Source of the DNA: Telopea speciosissima
Lineage: Eukaryota; Streptophyta; Magnoliopsida; Proteales; Proteaceae
Direction of reading: 5' to 3'
DNA: 64,000 nt
NCBI RefSeq assembly: GCF_018873765.1
Contig: NW_025317420.1
Location: 1 to 64,000, forward strand
Each line of letters opens with the position of its first letter. Within the stretch, counting starts at the first letter, position 1. The notes beneath the pieces are model-generated. The model worked only from the letters and a program-made list of their open reading frames with translations. It made no database searches and was not told the origin of the DNA. The position numbers and the translations under genes are program-made. Positions 54,601 through 64,000 of this stretch are shown here, piece after piece.

Positions 54601-56250
54601 CAAGTGCTCTGACAGATAAATAAATAATCCAGTTAATAAACAATTTGTGTTCATCACACAAAAAGGTAAATCATCAACATGCAACTCAAAAATTACAAAG
54701 AACTATTGCTCTAGAAATCAATTGAAATTGCATTTTGGTGCCACTCATTCATCAATAATGGAAAGTTTATGAAGAAATATAATCTACATTTATAATTAGA
54801 TTGTAACAACATACCTCGAAGTAAAAGAAGGTCAAAAATTATGAGACAAATTTTCTCTTTTTGTTTTCTGGAAAAGAAAAAAATAAAATATGATCGTGAT
54901 TAGAAATTACTGATAAAAATTGCATCAACAGAAGCTACATCAAATACAAGTATGCCCAGATAAATAGAAAAACACTAAGTAATAATAAAAGGTTAGAGAG
55001 AGAGAGAGAGAGATCCTCTCTGCAGATAATTCGAGCAATAAACACCACAAACTAGTTCTTCTGTTGTGTCATCTTTCTCACCAGCACAGGGGAACCATTA
55101 TGAGTCCAATCCACAAACTAGTCTGCTATATACCATTGACATTTCTTTAACATATGCAAGATTAGAGTCAAAGAGAATTGAAATCTGCTTACGTTGAATA
55201 AATTCATTGTCTTTCTAGCTTGGCAATTTACTTGAGCTCTCCCCATCTAAAAATCCTAAGACCCAGCTCTTTCACCTCCCTCCCCGCCTTGCCCCTTCTT
55301 TTATCCTTACCTAAATTCGCATCACTTCATGCGATTTGACTAGGACAAACTCAAATCCTCAACATAGTTTCAACACAACCGCAACTGAATATATTTTCTC
55401 AGGGAGATGCAATGGCTTCATGACATTAGACACCACACTTGGGACAAATTAAATATCTGAATTGGTCTTAGCATATTTGGCATTTTGAGCAAAACAAGAA
55501 TTCATATTTTCCAACTGTTATAGGCATCTAGCGTTGTGGTTAGGTCCATTGACATAATAAAAATCTCAAGAAAGCTATAAGAAAATCCTAGATTATATAA
55601 GCCAACCCCAACCCAACCCCCATTCTCATGCAAAGGCTAATTAGAGTGACAGATTGAAATCTAACAGGTATTTTCGCTATTTGATTCCCATCTCGCCCAA
55701 ATAACACCAAAGATTCACTTTCACAGACATAATTGGTAGTTTTTTCTCATTCTTTCTAATGGGATTTTTGTTTCCTTTACTAGTGATAATTCATAATTCC
55801 AAACTTTTTCAAGGTGTACAGAAACCAACACACACAAAGAGAGCATACCTTGTATCAGAGAACAGTCGACGAAGCTGGAACGAAGAGAAGTTGGTGAAAT
55901 TGGGACCTGAAGGTGGGAATGAGGCAATTAAAAGATCAGAAATTAAAGAGACGGGGATTAGGGTTGGTTTTCATTTGGAAGCCTGAGGTGGGTCAAAATT
56001 TTTGCAGCGATTGTGCAGTTTGTGTTCGTCAGTTTAACGCATGAATTTCTTGTCTTTCCTTATATTTTTGTCATCATCTCTTCCTTATCATCCATTTCTA
56101 CACAAGAGGAAATTGATCTATACGGTTGGGCTATTTTGACCTTTAAGCCCATGTTCATTTAGGGGATTCACCATATGTAGAGTTTTTTTTTTTTTCCATG
56201 AAATTAGTAATAGTAAAAAGGGCAAGAGTTCTGCAGGGGAGCAGGATCAG
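51608..56250. other. Long stretch with no supportable gene
   Basis: Mostly AT-rich intergenic sequence. Items seen: the dispersed repeat at about 52560-52680 shared with 7030-7140; a TCATCATC-rich tract near 53130-53170; a (GA)n run at 54994-55013; and a minus frame at 55721-55927 (MPHSHLQVPISPTSL...) with a plausible start but no recognisable domain. The frame at 53294-53593 has LTR-like, not protein-like, composition. Confidence 0.5.
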
Positions 56251-56405
56251 GATCGTGTCTAGGGAGCAGGGAACGCCCACGGTGCTGCCAGTCGTTGGGC
56301 TGTGTCACACACATCTCTAGGCATGCGCTGAGATGTGTACGGCACAGCTCAACCGCTGGATGCCCTCTGGCAGCACCCTGGGCACACGCCTCCTTGGAGA
56401 CAAAC
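56251..56405. mobile_element. Hairpin MITE, copy 3 (single)
   Basis: Same family as the pairs at 1.5 and 58.4 kb but present singly: GATCGTGTCTAGGGAGCAGG at the left, CTGGCAGCACCCTGGGCACA and TCCTTGGAGAC at the right, and TGTGTCACACACATC pairing with ATGTGTACGGCACAGC in the middle. It stands about 750 bases left of the duplicated block A'. Confidence 0.75.
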
Positions 56406-57000
56406 TAAATTGAGGGGAGCATGCATGGGCTAATGGGAGCATGCACAGCGGCATCAATAGGACGATGGTTATTGTGTTTTATGGGGGTTAGGATGGTCAT
56501 TTTGCCCCCCTCTGTGTCTAGGCACTGGACACACACTCTACCACAAAGAACTTTCTTCCTATAAAGAAATAAATGGATTAATTTCTTTATCGCCCAAAAG
56601 AAATCTGAATCCTTTAATTAGTATGGGGAAATATATTTTCAATCTTGTATGATAGGGGTGAGAGTTCATGATGACATTGAGTTCAACCACAGAATCACAT
56701 CAAGAAATTCTTCCTTCCCCACGGGTGAAGCAAAACTTAATCCAGAATGAATAAAAATTTCAACAGTTTGTAGGAGTGCAAAACCAAAAAACCCTTGCCC
56801 GCATGAAGCCCGTCCTAAAATTTCCTAGCTTTGATTGGGGTTTTTCTGCCCATGAATCAAGCTTCAACCCAATAGACCCGAGGTCGGGCTGAGTCAGGCT
56901 TTAGGGTAGACCCAGTGTGTCCATAAAAGCATGATTGTATGTAAGATAAGTTTGATGTATCAAGTAAAGGAATATATATGTATCACATGTGTCGTTGATT
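56406..57000. other. No gene seen
   Basis: AT-rich sequence. A GGGCTGAGTCAGGC-type stretch near 56890 resembles the subterminal words of the hAT MITEs but no ends were found. Confidence 0.4.
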
Positions 57001-58398
57001 AACTATATTATTGCATAAAACACCGAGAGGGCCTGTGGACTATAATATTTATGAACTACTAAGATAGACAATAATCCCCTATTCAACTTTAAAACAAAAA
57101 TTAGAAGGAAAACTAGATAACAAACCTGATGCTTTGTCCAATAGCAACTTCTGATTGTTCTATGAAAGAAAGATGGACTTCATAAATTGAAAAGAAAAAA
57201 CAACTAATATTCCCACAAACTGACTCTAGGACTAATAAACTCATGACTTAAATAGGAAAACTGAAATCCAAGAATCCCACGACTTTGACAGAATTACTCT
57301 TAGAACCAGAAAAACTAGCATATGCTAGTTTCTAGACCTCTTCCTTCCGTTTCTAATTGAAGCTGCATCAGACCTAACCCATAATCAGTACCTACTCCAT
57401 CTACTAGAGCCAACACATTACCACACCTATTCACTTCTCTTAACTGAACCCTGTAAAATTATGCTACTATAATTCTTGTGGGTCTGCAAGACCTTTTAAT
57501 AACCAAATGGCCCATTAATCCACACTCCAATCCCACACATTGCAGTTCAATCTGTAGCATAATTTTGTCAATTGGTTGATGTAGTGCAATGACCATGAAG
57601 TTATGTGTACTATATCACAACACTCACATTCAAAACAGGAAAATTTATCATCATGAGTTCCTGTTTCTCGTAGCCGTTATACCCACATTTAACCAAACCC
57701 AGCAAGTCTTCCCAATTTTCTTATTTGAAACTTTAATTCTGTTGTTTCTTATTCTTTCTTTTTCTGGAGATAAAGAGCACTTTATAGATTTTACTTGGGG
57801 AAAAAATGAATTTGACTCCATCCATATAAAGCAAATGTAAATATTTCCTAACCAGGGTAACAACAAATGTCATAAGCATGAAAGGAACGAAATACAAGAG
57901 ACCATTGCAAATTTTAATCTCTTACACAACTTCATGGTTTTCAAATGATTTAACAAGCATCCATGAACGGAATAAACATCATTCACTCACCAAATGCCAG
58001 GAGTATTGGCAAGCTTCGGAAGCAAGAGAGCTAGTCACTGATTAGGAATCGATTTCAGGTACTAAACCTTGCAAATTATGGTTATTGTTATTGTTTAGAA
58101 TCGGCTTCAGTTCCTAAACCCTGCAAAGTAGGCAAACTTGGTTTGTAAAATAGGGATGGGGACCTCAAGTTTACAGAATCAGGAGGGGGAGGGAGAGGGC
58201 CAGCGAGAGGCTCCTAGGAGGAGGACAATTGAAGACCCTAAAATCGGGAGTAGCTGGCAAGGGTTTTCTCAAAAGCACACACATAGAGAGAGGAGTTCGT
58301 ACCTTTAACAATGGCGATGGAGGCGAATTGCAGGAGTGAGTTGAGGTTGCTTCGGGTGAGGGAAGAGCTTTCAATCGTAGAGAGAAGATGGAATTTAG

Positions 58399-58558
58399 CT
58401 CGTCTCCAAGGAGCTGAGCACTCCTAAGGTGCTACCAACCATTGAGCTGTGCCGCACACATCCCTAAGCATGCGTGAGATGTGTGCGAAATAGCTCAGTC
58501 GCTGGATGCCCCATGACAACACCCTGGGCACATGCCTCCCTGGAGACAATCCTGACGA
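58399..58558. mobile_element. Hairpin MITE, copy 4
   Basis: Counterpart of the unit at 1511-1672: CTCGTCTCCAAGGAGC at the left, TCCCTGGAGACAATCC at the right, CGCACACATCC and GATGTGTGCG in the middle. Confidence 0.75.
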
Positions 58559-58569
58559 ATCGTATTTAG

Positions 58570-58728
58570 CTCGTCTCCAAGGAGCCAAGCACGCCCAGGG
58601 TGCTACCAGTCGTTAGATTGTGCCGCACACATCCCTAGGCATACACTGAGCTGTGTGCGGCACAGTTCAACCGCCGGATGCCCCCTGGCAGCATCCTGGG
58701 CACGGGGCTCTCTGGAGACGATCCTGGT
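58570..58728. mobile_element. Hairpin MITE, copy 5
   Basis: Counterpart of the unit at 1683-1841, again head-to-tail with the previous one. The arms GTGCCGCACACATCC and TGTGTGCGGCACAG pair almost perfectly. Confidence 0.75.
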
Positions 58729-59465
58729 CCAGATGAGTCTCATGGTTATTGTGCCTAGACATAGGATAGCGTAAAATTACCTTTTAATTCTTAGTGAAGT
58801 AAAAATTCTCATTTTTTTCAAATATTCCAGTACATAGTCTCATTGCCCTTGCGTTGGTGCACATACTACACGACCAGAAAATAAGTTATTGTCCTAACAA
58901 AAAATTAAGGGAGAGGGTTTCATGAACAAGCATCATAGTCTTCATAGAGGAATGTATTAATGAGGTACGACAAAAAGATAACATATATTAGAGGGCAATG
59001 AGGTCATTTCATGTGAGAAGGAAAACGAGACACAAAGATGTTATTGTATCATAAAGCATTATATCCACATGTGAATGATGTGACTCTACAATCTTTATTT
59101 GCAATCAAATTTTTTAATGAGAAAGAGAAAGAGAGACCTTCATAAAGGCGGAAAGGGTTCTCTTGTGCAAAACATATTAGAAAGCTTAGGTAGAACTCAT
59201 CCTCAAAAGCTAACCGTTAAAGAGAGGGTGTCTAGTTACCCATAAATCTTCACATTAAGCTATTCACTTGGTCTCGGACCAAAAGGCAAACCTACAATAG
59301 GATACTTTTGTAATCATGATCCAAAAAAAATATATGAATGATGCCATGTAGGTCACAAAACGCATATCTAAGTTTGACACATCATATAACCAAAAAATTG
59401 TCATTTGGTATCAGAACAAAAAGCAAAGAAAACGATAACTTGTAAGACGGTTGCTCCTGCATTTA

Positions 59466-59586
59466 GCAGGGTCAAATGTATGCAACTTGACCCCTATTTC
59501 CAAAGAGGCTGTTTCCAAGACTTCAACCCGTGACCAAGCATTCAACAAGTGAGTATTTGACCAACGTGCCAAGCATGACCTTCTTA
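59466..59586 (-). mobile_element. Au-like SINE, minus strand (duplicate)
   Basis: Carried along in block B'; the same insertion as at 31555-31675. It retains GGTCACGGGTTGAAGTCTTG, a better B-box than its twin. Confidence 0.7.
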
Positions 59587-60009
59587 GATAAGTACATAGA
59601 GGTTTGTATATACATCTAGGGAAAAGGTTCTCTAAGCCTAAGGCATATAGCCATATTCTATGACCCCTTGCATTTATTATTATATTTTTTTAAAATAGGA
59701 AAAATAAAGATTAAAAAAATAAATGTAAGATGTAGAGGCAATAGAGTACCCTTCTTGCTTAGAAAACCCTCTCACTAATAATAAATATGGAAAGAGAATG
59801 CTACCTGGTCGCATGCAAAGTACAGCCCCTACACCCAGATACAAGGCCACACAAAATGATCACTACATCCTCAGGAATTTTTGTCTTTCTATGGGGGTGT
59901 GGCAGTCATTTTGCATGGCCCTGTGTCTAGGCACAGGGGCACATGTCGCAAGCAACCAAGTAGCATCTTTCTCCCTAATAAAAAAAAAAAAAACAACGTG
60001 AAGAGGGCA

Positions 60010-60142
60010 GACCTAGGAGCAATGGTAAGGTTGCTCCATTGCGAACAAGTGGTCGCGAGTTTGAGTCAAAAAATAGCCTCTCGATGAAGCGGGGATAAAG
60101 CTGCCTGCATACATGGAGCCTCATGCACTAGGTACGCTCTTA
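60010..60142 (+). mobile_element. Au-like SINE, plus strand (duplicate)
   Basis: Same insertion as at 32101-32231: GACCTAGGAGCAATGGTAAG, GTGGTCGCGAGTTTGAGTC, then GCTGCCTGCATACATGG and a tail CACTAGGTACGCTCTT. Confidence 0.8.
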
Positions 60143-60640
60143 AAAAATCCAACTTGAAGAGTGATGCATTCATTCTCTTTTATTTATTCACTCATAGAAG
60201 AAACAATGATGGTACTACTAAGATGAAATAACACAATATTTTGCTATATTTTTTGGTAAAGAAAAAATATATACTATCACATTTTAAAATATGGCAAATA
60301 CTTCTATTACATGAGGCTGATTTTAAGATTAGGGCCATAGCAAAGGCACTGGGCACATAGCTTTCCTGCATGGATGCTACACATGCCATTTGATATTTCA
60401 ACTGGTGCATAAATTTGGTGCCCAGTCGGTGCCACCCTCCCTTACTCATGTTTAGATCCAGGCTCGGCAACCCTAGTTCAGAGGCTGCACTTTTCAATGG
60501 CTTCTTATAGGCTAAACAAAGAAAGGAAATTGACAAAAGAAATATATTACCTTTGGGGCACTAGACATTTGTACATAATATGTTATACAAGGAGCATAAA
60601 CTTCAACTATCTTTGATTTTATGTAGCTAAACGAGCTTCA

Positions 60641-61401
60641 TTATAAGCCAAAAACCACAATGTTGAGCATCATCATGGGCTTGTACTTATCAGGGACTTC
60701 TGCACCTGCATGCATGCACATTTCTACAATACCCGGAGCCTTACCATAGAACTGCTTCAGCAAACCTATCAATGGGGGTCCCTTTGGATCTTGCACATGC
60801 CATACATAATTCGGTGGGACAACATCATCTACAGTTGCATCCTGCCAACCATGTTTCCCATCTCTCCACTGGTGCTTAAATGCATCACAAAGCTTTGCAT
60901 TGTGCCCCCATGGTCCAACATGAACCTCAGAGCAATACCCGCATGCCTTCACTGAATATTTCCTCATCAACTTCCTCGCACCCCATCTCACCTTCTCGTA
61001 CACATCGAGAGTCTCCTGTGCAATTTTTGAAACATCAAATGCTGCAGGAGGTGAAAAACGCATAACATGATCCTCAAATGTATCAAGTTCAATGAGTGGG
61101 TAAGAGTCTCTAGATTGACATGGTTTTGGCTCCTCAACGAATCCACCTCGATCGATCACTTTCTTCCTAGACATTCTAATGGGTTCGGTTCTTCTACGTG
61201 AAGGGTATCCTGGTAAATCCACCCCTGCTAGGATGCACAACTCCACAACAGTCGAAATCCTGTCATAGTCAAACCTTGTCACATGCTTTATTCTCTGACC
61301 AAAAGGGTCATAAAGGTGGTATGATTCAACAGGGAGATGAACATCATTGATAGAACCTTTGACCCATGAGTGAAAACTTTTGCGTTTTTGGCTGCCTGGG
61401 C
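60641..61401 (-). pseudogene. APO1: Truncated APO1-like last exon
   Basis: An open frame from the duplication edge to a stop at 60641. It keeps FHSWVKGSINDV, GQRIKHVTRFDYDRI, the second APO zinc repeat (CGYCSEVHVGPWGH, AKLCDAFKHQWRDGKHGW) and LLKQFYGKAPGIVEMCMH. It lacks the first zinc repeat and all upstream exons, and its C-terminus differs (MMMLNIVVFGL against the longer end of the other copy). No start codon or promoter is associated with it. It is a gene fragment whose frame survived the duplication. Confidence 0.85.
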
Positions 61402-61407
61402 TATAAC

Positions 61408-64000
61408 TGTTACATCCACACCCGAGATTCTAATGGTTTATCTCTAACCTCGTGACGTGTAGATGGTGCTGCCATGTATGCTGGTGAGCTGTTCTCGATG
61501 ATGGTCAAACCCAGCTACAAGATCATTGACTTTGACACGGGTTTGCCCGTCGAGGAGAGATTTCTCAATCGAGAGTGGGGGAAATTCATCGACGGTGACT
61601 TCACTGACTATCCTCCCAGTACAAGCTTTAAGAGCAAAGAGTACCGGAGGGAACACCCCGTGTCGTGGCATATTGACACTTCGTCTCTTGATGAAGTGAA
61701 CATCGCTGTGAGGAAACCCTTTAGGGTCACGGAGGACACACCGTAACTGGTGAGGGGTAAGGTACTGACCCTATTTACTACTTGTTACTACCCTCTCATA
61801 ATTCTGAAGGTCCGGGCTAGTCTGTGGAGCTTTGACAGAAGGGTCGAGATAAGGACGTAAGCCCGTTGGTCAAATTCTGCTACTCTGGCAGTTTGACCCT
61901 TGTTTAATTAAAATGGCATAACTTCTTCTTCCAAACATCATTTGCTTTGATTCCAATTTTTTTAGAAACTATATTCATAGAGCTAAATTTTATTAGAAGA
62001 AACTATTGTTCAATTCTGCTTCTAGGTGATCTGGAATTCCACTTGAAACCCAAATTTTACTGCTGTTGCACTACTGGTCGATCCGGATCAACCACTTCAA
62101 TAGACCAGTGCTGCTCTCTTGTGTAAGTTTCACATCCGATGTGTGGGGCCCAGTGTCTCGCACCCCGAATCATCTCCCTGCACCAAATTTGTGGGAATAT
62201 TGCCCCAGCAATGTGACCATGTGGGGCCCACTTATAGGCTCAAGTGTTTAGGAATAGGCTAAAAAATGAGTTTTTCTTTCAAACTAACCTAGCCAAACAG
62301 ACCCTAGTTCTTCTAACCATACATAAACCATCTTAACTCCAAAATTACAACCCTATTCATTTCATCGGAGGCAGAGGAGAGAAAAGAGAAGAGAAAGAAG
62401 GAGAAGAAGAAGAGGATAGGAAGAAAGAAAGCTTAGATTACTCCATTTTGCTTGAGATCATGAAGGTAATACCCTAACCCCATGATTTTCCCCTCTCTTG
62501 AACTCTTGCTGGTTCTATTTTGCATCTCCTCTGAAGTTTAAACCATAGATTTACCAATCTTTTGGCCTCCATGTTAAATCCTTCATATGTATGAGCTTAG
62601 AAACTGAAACCCATGATTATGCAACCCAATCTCTTGCTATAAATCCTTTTCTTTAAGGTTCCAGAACATAAAACACATCATTATTCAGATGTTAAAATGA
62701 TATTTTGAATAGTAGTGGCAGCTCATGCTCCCTACATGTGAATCCCACAGTTAGAACCTCAAACCCCCATGTATGCAAGCCCAAAACCTCTCCTTGTTTG
62801 CTCTCTTTAATTTCCAGAACTTGAACCTATCATGTATTTTAGTTGCAGCCATGAAATTAGACTTTTTCTCCCATGCATGTTCGATTTTCCCTTAGGACTA
62901 TGAAATTTGTTATAGAAGTAACCTACCAGTACTTCCTGATCTTTAATTCTAGCTTTGGATTTGTAAAACTAAGCCAAAACACTGAAACCATATAAATTTT
63001 TGAGCTGTACAGGTACTGGTCGATTGCCACTGGTACCAATCGACCACTACCAGCAATCTTGCCCAAATGCAAGCTTGGTCAGCCCATGGCCTGTAAAACC
63101 TTGTACTAGGCCTTTTATGTTGAACCCATTAAACCCTTTTCAATTTTTATAGATGCGGTCCTACTGGTCCATTGCCACTGGTCCATTGGATGGACCAGTA
63201 CAATCGACCACTACAGGGATCTTGGACCTGTGTTGCCTCTGACCTACCCCAAGGTCTGGAACACCTTGCTATGGGTCATTTGTGTGATCCATGCTATGAA
63301 CCATGCCAATCCAGTCCTGTTATTGTATTTTAAGCTTTGGGTTGATTGCCACTGGTCCATTGGATAGACCAGTCCAATCAACCAGTACCAACCTTGATTG
63401 AAAAACCTGACCTTAACATAGGGAATTGCTTAGAAAAGTACCTAGGGACCCCTTTGGTGTGAGAACATGAACCCTTCCTTGATCTTTGTTGCTGCAGCTC
63501 TACTGGTCCATTGCCATTGGTCCATTGGATGGACCAGTACCAATCGACCACTGCTGCTGTCTTTCCAGATTTGAGTCTGGCCTAGGTTTAAAACTTAAAC
63601 CAAGGGTACCCCTGGACTCCATAGACATTTACATAGCTATTAATGTTTGCGTTTGATTTATTTAACCCTAGGCTTTAACAACTTGTCCGTCGATGCGTAT
63701 CGAAGTGCTTTTGAGGACCGACAATCCTTCGAGAAAATAGATCTTAGCAAAGGTGAGTGGGTTTTGGGTGACTAGTTGGGTTTGAATATACTATCATTTA
63801 TTATCATGTTATTAGTATCATTATCAAGCATATTGCATACTTACATTATATAAATCTTGATTGATTGATGTGAATGTGATGGTGAAACGTATTCTTTCTT
63901 GTATCGAGTGACGGTGCCGGGAAGCACCAGTGTTGGAACCCCAGTTATGTTTATATTACCTTCTATTACCTGTCATATTGGTCTGTTTGTGCCATGCCGT
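61408..64000 (+). mobile_element. LTR-like element, right end beyond the window
   Basis: Begins TGTTACATCCACACCCGAG immediately after the truncated APO1 fragment. The plus frame 61474-61746 (MYAGELFSMMVKPSYKIIDF...) is open for 90 codons but matches no family I know. A purine-rich leader (GAGAGAAAAGAGAAGAG near 62370) and a donor-like GAAGGTAATACC near 62463 give a transcribed look. No gag or pol domain lies before the window ends, so the class is a guess from the TGTTACATCCACACCC start. Confidence 0.35.
63015..63660. repeat. Degenerate tandem repeat of about 160 bp with a palindromic core
   Basis: Four units begin near 63015, 63173, 63337 and 63502 (spacing 158, 164, 165). Each holds ACTGGTCCATTGCCACTGGT or a variant and CAATCGACCACTAC or a variant; the core ACTGGTCCATTGGATGGACC with AGT is a palindrome around TGG. 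A fifth isolated core lies at about 62072-62115. The spacers are similar but much diverged. Confidence 0.7.

Larger units (their letters stand above)
57001..59269. repeat. Segmental duplication block A' (pair of 69-2389)
   Basis: Copy of block A, joined here directly to block B' with no intervening sequence beyond about 18 bases. It includes the tandem pair of hairpin MITEs and the unidentified exon candidate (58304-58390), whose plus-strand frame from ATGGCGATGGAGGCG is open longer than in block A. No gene recognised. Confidence 0.9.
59288..61401. repeat. Segmental duplication block B' (pair of 31384-33504)
   Basis: Copy of block B with both SINEs and a truncated APO1 exon. The right end, GGCTGCCTGGGC, is where the shared sequence stops; TATAAC then TGTTACATCC follows, so an LTR-like element or breakpoint cut off the rest of the gene. 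Confidence 0.9.

Overview
This window looks like repeat-rich nuclear DNA of a flowering plant. Evidence is Au-type tRNA-derived SINEs, L1-type LINEs with an RNase H or zf-RVT tail, Ty1/copia and Ty3/gypsy (Tat-lineage) LTR elements, hAT-type MITEs, and pieces of three plant gene families: APO1 (plastid RNA-binding), DRP1 (dynamin-related) and caffeoyl-CoA O-methyltransferase. No prokaryotic gene structure, tRNA, rRNA or CRISPR array was seen. The species cannot be named from the sequence; a woody, non-grass angiosperm with TE-laden introns is a guess.

Layout. 0.07-2.4 kb: block A, a segmental duplicate of 57.0-59.3 kb, carrying two hairpin MITEs. 2.4-8.5 kb: direct repeats, a caffeoyl-CoA O-methyltransferase exon remnant, a decayed minus-strand copia element, an LTR-like stretch. 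9.75-10.9 kb: a tiny 5'-truncated LINE with perfect 10-bp target duplication, then a SINE. 12.0-14.6 kb: a copia LTR/gag/protease remnant split at the protease active site by a 1,260-bp palindromic hAT-like element with an 8-bp target duplication. 15.4-23.2 kb: a second element of that palindromic family apparently split by a LINE, itself split in its reverse transcriptase by a 3,782-bp inverted-repeat element with TG...CA ends and 5-bp target duplication. 24.1-25.7 kb: DRP1 3' exons with a frameshift. 26.4-28.5 kb: a second LINE with a MITE inside. 28.9-31.7 kb: MITEs, a tandem duplication and SINEs. 32.7-38.3 kb: an APO1-like gene on the minus strand with one in-frame stop; its long intron holds a second DRP1 fragment and a probable 5'-UTR intron holds a hAT MITE. 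38.4-42.7 kb: another hAT MITE and a probable 3.5-kb solo LTR. 42.86-51.19 kb: a complete-ended Tat-lineage gypsy element on the minus strand (two LTRs, 5-bp duplication) that carries a spliced antisense gene on the plus strand with its own TATA box, plus a 66-bp minisatellite. 51.2-57 kb: mostly featureless. 57.0-61.4 kb: duplicates A' and B' (the latter with a truncated APO1 copy). 61.4-64 kb: an LTR-like region with a palindromic tandem repeat, running off the window.

Functional reading. The only host gene that might still work is the APO1-like gene, and it has a nonsense codon. Every other coding region is a transposable-element protein or a gene fragment. The most informative content is the nesting and duplication history: A and B adjoin at 57-61 kb but lie about 29 kb apart at the left locus. 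The two palindromic elements and the antisense gene of the gypsy element are the least ordinary structures. Exon and frame statements were read by eye from the sequence; no alignment or database search was run.
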